Of a stretch of DNA of 64,000 bases, positions 61,449 through 64,000 are shown one piece after another. This DNA comes from Phycisphaerales bacterium. Lineage in GTDB: Bacteria > Planctomycetota > Phycisphaerae > Phycisphaerales > UBA1924. The translations under genes were made by a program, and so were the position numbers. The notes below the pieces were generated by a model. It ran no database searches. It saw nothing but the letters and a program-made list of their open reading frames with translations, and was not told where the DNA came from. The first letter of the stretch is position 1, and every line of letters begins with the position of its first letter. The DNA is taken from positions 20,499-84,498 of the forward strand of contig JARGPA010000007.1 in the NCBI GenBank assembly GCA_029213305.1, given 5' to 3'.

Positions 61449-62783
61449 TCAATCCAGATTCGTCTGAATACATCGAGGGAGTTCGATGATAAAAGTCGAT
61501 CCTTCGCGATAGACACTTTCGAGAGAAACCGTCCCGCCGAGTCGTTTGGAGGCGTGTTTGACGATTGCTAACCCCAATCCGGTTCCTCGCTTTGCGGATG
61601 ATCCGCTGCGAGCATCATCGACTTGGAAAAACCGTTCAAAGATTCGTTGTTGTTGAGTGATCGGGATACCGATTCCTTTATCGATCACACGAATCCGGAT
61701 TCCCATTGAACCTACGAGTGAATCTGGGATGGGTATCGTTCGATCATGTGAGATGGAGTCTGGTTCGACTGTGATCTTGATCGTCGTGTCTTCGTGTGCA
61801 AACTTGATTGCGTTTTGAACAAGGTTCCTCAAGATCAGAGAAAGAAGAACTGGATCAGTTTGGATCTGATTTACTTCATTGGAAACTTCAGAAACAACTT
61901 CGAGCCCTCTCCGAGTCGCGGCTTGCATTGATTCGTTTATTAACTTCGAGATTAAATTTTGTAAATTAATTTCTTGAATATCAGGAGATTGGTCCTGGGA
62001 TTCAAGCTTTGAAAGATCTAGTAGATCAATCGCAAGCAGTTCAAGACGAGCTGCGTTGCTCGTAATCATTTCAATTAATCGAGTAGACATTCCTTCATCA
62101 TTTCTTGCGGGGCCTGCAAGAGTCTCTGCTGCGCCCTTGATCGATGCAATCGGAGTCCGAAGTTCATGACTCGCGTTTGCGACAAAGTCTGCTTTAAGTG
62201 TCATTGCAAGAGAGAGCTCAGTGATATCTTTAAATGTAAGGACTGCGCCGTGAAGCATGTGATACTTCTGTGCAACCACAGGATCCGCGGAGACATCAAA
62301 CTCTCGCATCTCGCCGACAATTGGGAATGAAAGCTTTGCGTGTCCTTGTTCACCTTCTCTCGCGTGTCGTTCAAGATCGTGGAGCACTTGTTGGGTGAAT
62401 AGTTCATCGAATCGTAATCCGATGATATCTTCGTTGAGTCGTAGCATTTGTTGAGCATTCCGATTGGAATGAGTAATACATCCTTGATCATCTGTAGCCA
62501 TGATCGGGATATCTGCAGCGTCTATCAACAGTTTCATGAGCGTTGCTGCTTCGTTTCGTTCGTGTTGCTCTTGCAAGAGTTCAGTATGTTGTGTGATCGT
62601 TTGATCTCGGATGGTCTTTATTTTTGAGAAGAGTAATCTGATATAGACAACCCCGATGACAAAGAGCACAATTAGAAAAGGCCAAGGTAGAAAAATGACA
62701 ATGAGCACCGATGCAATTACGGCTAACACGCCCAATATTTGTGGCGCAAGTTGGAGTCGAATTGATGAAGAATTCTGAGTCAT
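61449..62783 (-). CDS. phoR: PhoR-type sensor histidine kinase
   Basis: 444 residues. Two membrane helices at the N-terminus (LGVLAVIASVLIVIFLPWPF and following), a coiled linker, PAS domain (about 85-185, ITHSNRNAQQMLRLNEDIIGLRF), HisKA with NASHELRTPIASIKGAAETL, and ATPase HATPase_c: NLVQNAIKFAHEDT, RVIDKGIGIP, GTGLGLAIVKH. The domain order is that of PhoR. Paired with the PhoB-like regulator 15 bp upstream. It likely senses phosphate status via Pst; no pst genes are here. Confidence 0.88.
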   Translation of the reverse strand: MTQNSSSIRLQLAPQILGVLAVIASVLIVIFLPWPFLIVLFVIGVVYIRLLFSKIKTIRDQTITQHTELLQEQHERNEAATLMKLLIDAADIPIMATDDQGCITHSNRNAQQMLRLNEDIIGLRFDELFTQQVLHDLERHAREGEQGHAKLSFPIVGEMREFDVSADPVVAQKYHMLHGAVLTFKDITELSLAMTLKADFVANASHELRTPIASIKGAAETLAGPARNDEGMSTRLIEMITSNAARLELLAIDLLDLSKLESQDQSPDIQEINLQNLISKLINESMQAATRRGLEVVSEVSNEVNQIQTDPVLLSLILRNLVQNAIKFAHEDTTIKITVEPDSISHDRTIPIPDSLVGSMGIRIRVIDKGIGIPITQQQRIFERFFQVDDARSGSSAKRGTGLGLAIVKHASKRLGGTVSLESVYREGSTFIIELPRCIQTNLD

Positions 62784-62797
62784 AGATCAAAAACAGT

Positions 62798-63532
62798 TTA
62801 CGCGTTTTGTGCATCGACAGGTTCGTCTGCTCGATATCCAACTCCACGAACTGTAGCGATCATCGAAGAATATGGCGATATCTTCTTCCTCAACGATGTG
62901 ATATGCACATCTATCGTGCGTTCTGTTACTGCAACCCCGGGTCCGATCGCGTTTGAGATCAAACTCGGCCGAGAAAGGACTTTGCCTGAGTTGCTGATCA
63001 ATGCACAAAGCACGCGAAACTCAGTGATCGTGAGTTGAATCTCTTTCCCAACAACAGTGGCGCGATGTTCGTTAAAATCTACCGCGATTGGACCCAACGA
63101 GATGTTGGCCATCTGATTTGTAGATTTACCTGTTGTTCGTCTGGAGAGCGCATTGATTCGTGCAATGAGGACTTGCATCGAGAATGGTTTCGTGATGTAA
63201 TCGTCAACTCCTGCTCGAAGACCTGCAAGTTCATCGACTTCCTCAGATCGAGCAGTCAGCATAATAATCGGGACTGAAGATGTCTCTGTTTGAGATCTCA
63301 ATCGTTTCGCAACCTCGATTCCAGTAATTTGAGGCATCATCACATCGAGTACGATCAGATCGGGTTGGCGCGACTTTGCAAGTTCGAGTGCATCGGCGCC
63401 GTTTGAGGCGCTAATGACACAATGACCCTGTTGTTCAAGGTTGTAAGAGATCAGTTCCACAATATCAGGCTCGTCATCAACGACTAGGATTGTTGATTTC
63501 GTGATACCCATGTTGTGCGATGCTGTAGACAT
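62798..63532 (-). CDS. phoB: PhoB-type response regulator
   Basis: 244 residues from ATG 63532 (GAGG eight bases upstream; the frame to 63679 is an over-extension). Receiver with DDEP, phospho-site LDVMMPQ, TARSE and TKPFSMQ; then a winged helix of the OmpR/PhoB kind (LTITEFRVLCALISNSGKVLSRPSLISNAI..VTERTIDVHITSLRKKI). It should bind Pho-box-like DNA. Co-transcribed with the kinase. Confidence 0.9.
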   Translation of the reverse strand: MSTASHNMGITKSTILVVDDEPDIVELISYNLEQQGHCVISASNGADALELAKSRQPDLIVLDVMMPQITGIEVAKRLRSQTETSSVPIIMLTARSEEVDELAGLRAGVDDYITKPFSMQVLIARINALSRRTTGKSTNQMANISLGPIAVDFNEHRATVVGKEIQLTITEFRVLCALISNSGKVLSRPSLISNAIGPGVAVTERTIDVHITSLRKKISPYSSMIATVRGVGYRADEPVDAQNA

Positions 63533-63842
63533 TGGTTGATCCTCATTCTTTGAATCAATCGTATTCGTCGAAATGAACCACAACCACAAGCAAATACGGC
63601 GTTTACATAATCTGAACAATCCGGAGTTGTCCGCTTGAACTAGGGGAGTAGGTGGATTTGGACAGACTTTGGCGCTCAACTGCTCATGAAGCCGAGAGTT
63701 AACTTATATATAGGTTCGAATGCGCAAGGGCGTGGATATCGTGTGCGCTCTTGGATTGATGCATCTATACTGGGTTCTGGATCTATCTTTTGTCATTGTT
63801 TGGTCCAGTTCAGTGTCGCACGCAGTGACAAGGGTATTTGAA

Positions 63843-64000
63843 ATGGTTGATCGTATCGCAAAGCTCATTAGAGTATCAAAGTGCTGTTCTCTCGCGCTCA
63901 TTCCAACAATTGCGTGCTCAACGCATGCTGGTAGTTTGGATGTAAATCAAAGTAGAGAACTCGCGTCTCATCTTCGAGGGACTCAAGGACAATCTTCCCT
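63843..64000 (+). CDS. Exported protein, 3' part beyond window
   Basis: 53 codons visible from ATG 63843 (AAGGG nine bases upstream). The start KCCSLALIPTIACSTHAGS is a signal peptide, so the product is exported. It diverges from phoB, and a phosphate-related porin or binding protein is a reasonable guess, but only the leader is visible. Confidence 0.55.
   Translation, partial: MVDRIAKLIRVSKCCSLALIPTIACSTHAGSLDVNQSRELASHLRGTQGQSS

Noticed and set aside
1-64000. CRISPR arrays, insertion sequences, rRNA or tRNA genes
   Set aside because: No regularly spaced repeats, transposase motifs or conserved RNA signatures were recognised by eye on either strand.

Overview
This window reads as a piece of chromosome from a member of the Planctomycetota, most likely class Phycisphaerae. 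The sequence signs are: a secreted FG-GAP protein and an orphan gene tail that both end in the paired Asn-Gly-Asp 'GC-type dockerin' module common in Phycisphaerae; a short secreted protein ending in a PAPG...RRRR PEP-CTERM-like tail; Tat-exported PhoX; many planctomycete-style secreted amidohydrolases and DUF1579/DUF6624 proteins; and moderate GC. The placement is an inference from protein style, not from a marker gene. No rRNA, tRNA, CRISPR array, transposase or integrase was seen.

Layout. 1-9.9 kb: glycine C-acetyltransferase (cut by the window edge), RsgA GTPase, a secreted FG-GAP/dockerin protein, a hairpin-rich 400-bp non-coding stretch, an aromatic amino acid decarboxylase coupled to a lipoprotein gene, a LuxR-type regulator, an unknown protein and RsmD. 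10-16.4 kb: a helicase-nuclease and a large M16-family protein that has lost its zinc motif. 16.5-20.3 kb (minus): solitary atpG, a relic dockerin tail between two terminators, a 60-aa protein, a PhnP-like hydrolase, a Trp/Asn-rich repeat protein, and a Cys-less pterin synthase homologue coupled to a small membrane protein. 20.4-22.2 kb: a phosphohexomutase and a small conserved protein.

22.3-28.2 kb is the most unusual segment: a tight plus-strand run that looks like phage head-assembly genes (SPP1-type portal, scaffold-like coiled coil, SU10-type major capsid protein, three small head/neck-like proteins) followed by a holin-like membrane protein and a lipoprotein. Terminase, integrase, tape measure and lysin are absent, and host terminators close both ends. 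It looks like a domesticated capsid module.

28.2-33 kb: two secreted amidohydrolase genes in which two of the three catalytic domains lack the metal-binding HxH. 33-50 kb: PPi-type phosphofructokinase, YciI, DUF1579, DUF937-like, sulfotransferase, RibB with a degenerate GTP cyclohydrolase II domain, O-methyltransferase, TlpA-like thioredoxin, DUF6624 lipoprotein, a four-gene AhpD/GNAT/GNAT/P-loop operon, a CPT-motif metal P-type ATPase, and the gpsA - tRNA nucleotidyltransferase - oligopeptidase F group. 50-64 kb: PEP-CTERM-like protein, PhoX and MgtE, an orphan pseudopilin, PIG-L deacetylase, a lipoprotein, Dus and two followers, a 49-aa membrane protein with its own promoter, a PgpH-type HD phosphodiesterase, a PhoR/PhoB-type two-component pair, and the start of an exported protein cut by the window end.

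Most genes look like stable core chromosome with short operons joined by ATGA or TTGA start/stop overlaps. Gene starts were chosen from visible Shine-Dalgarno sequences; no similarity search was possible, so family calls rest on motifs read by eye.
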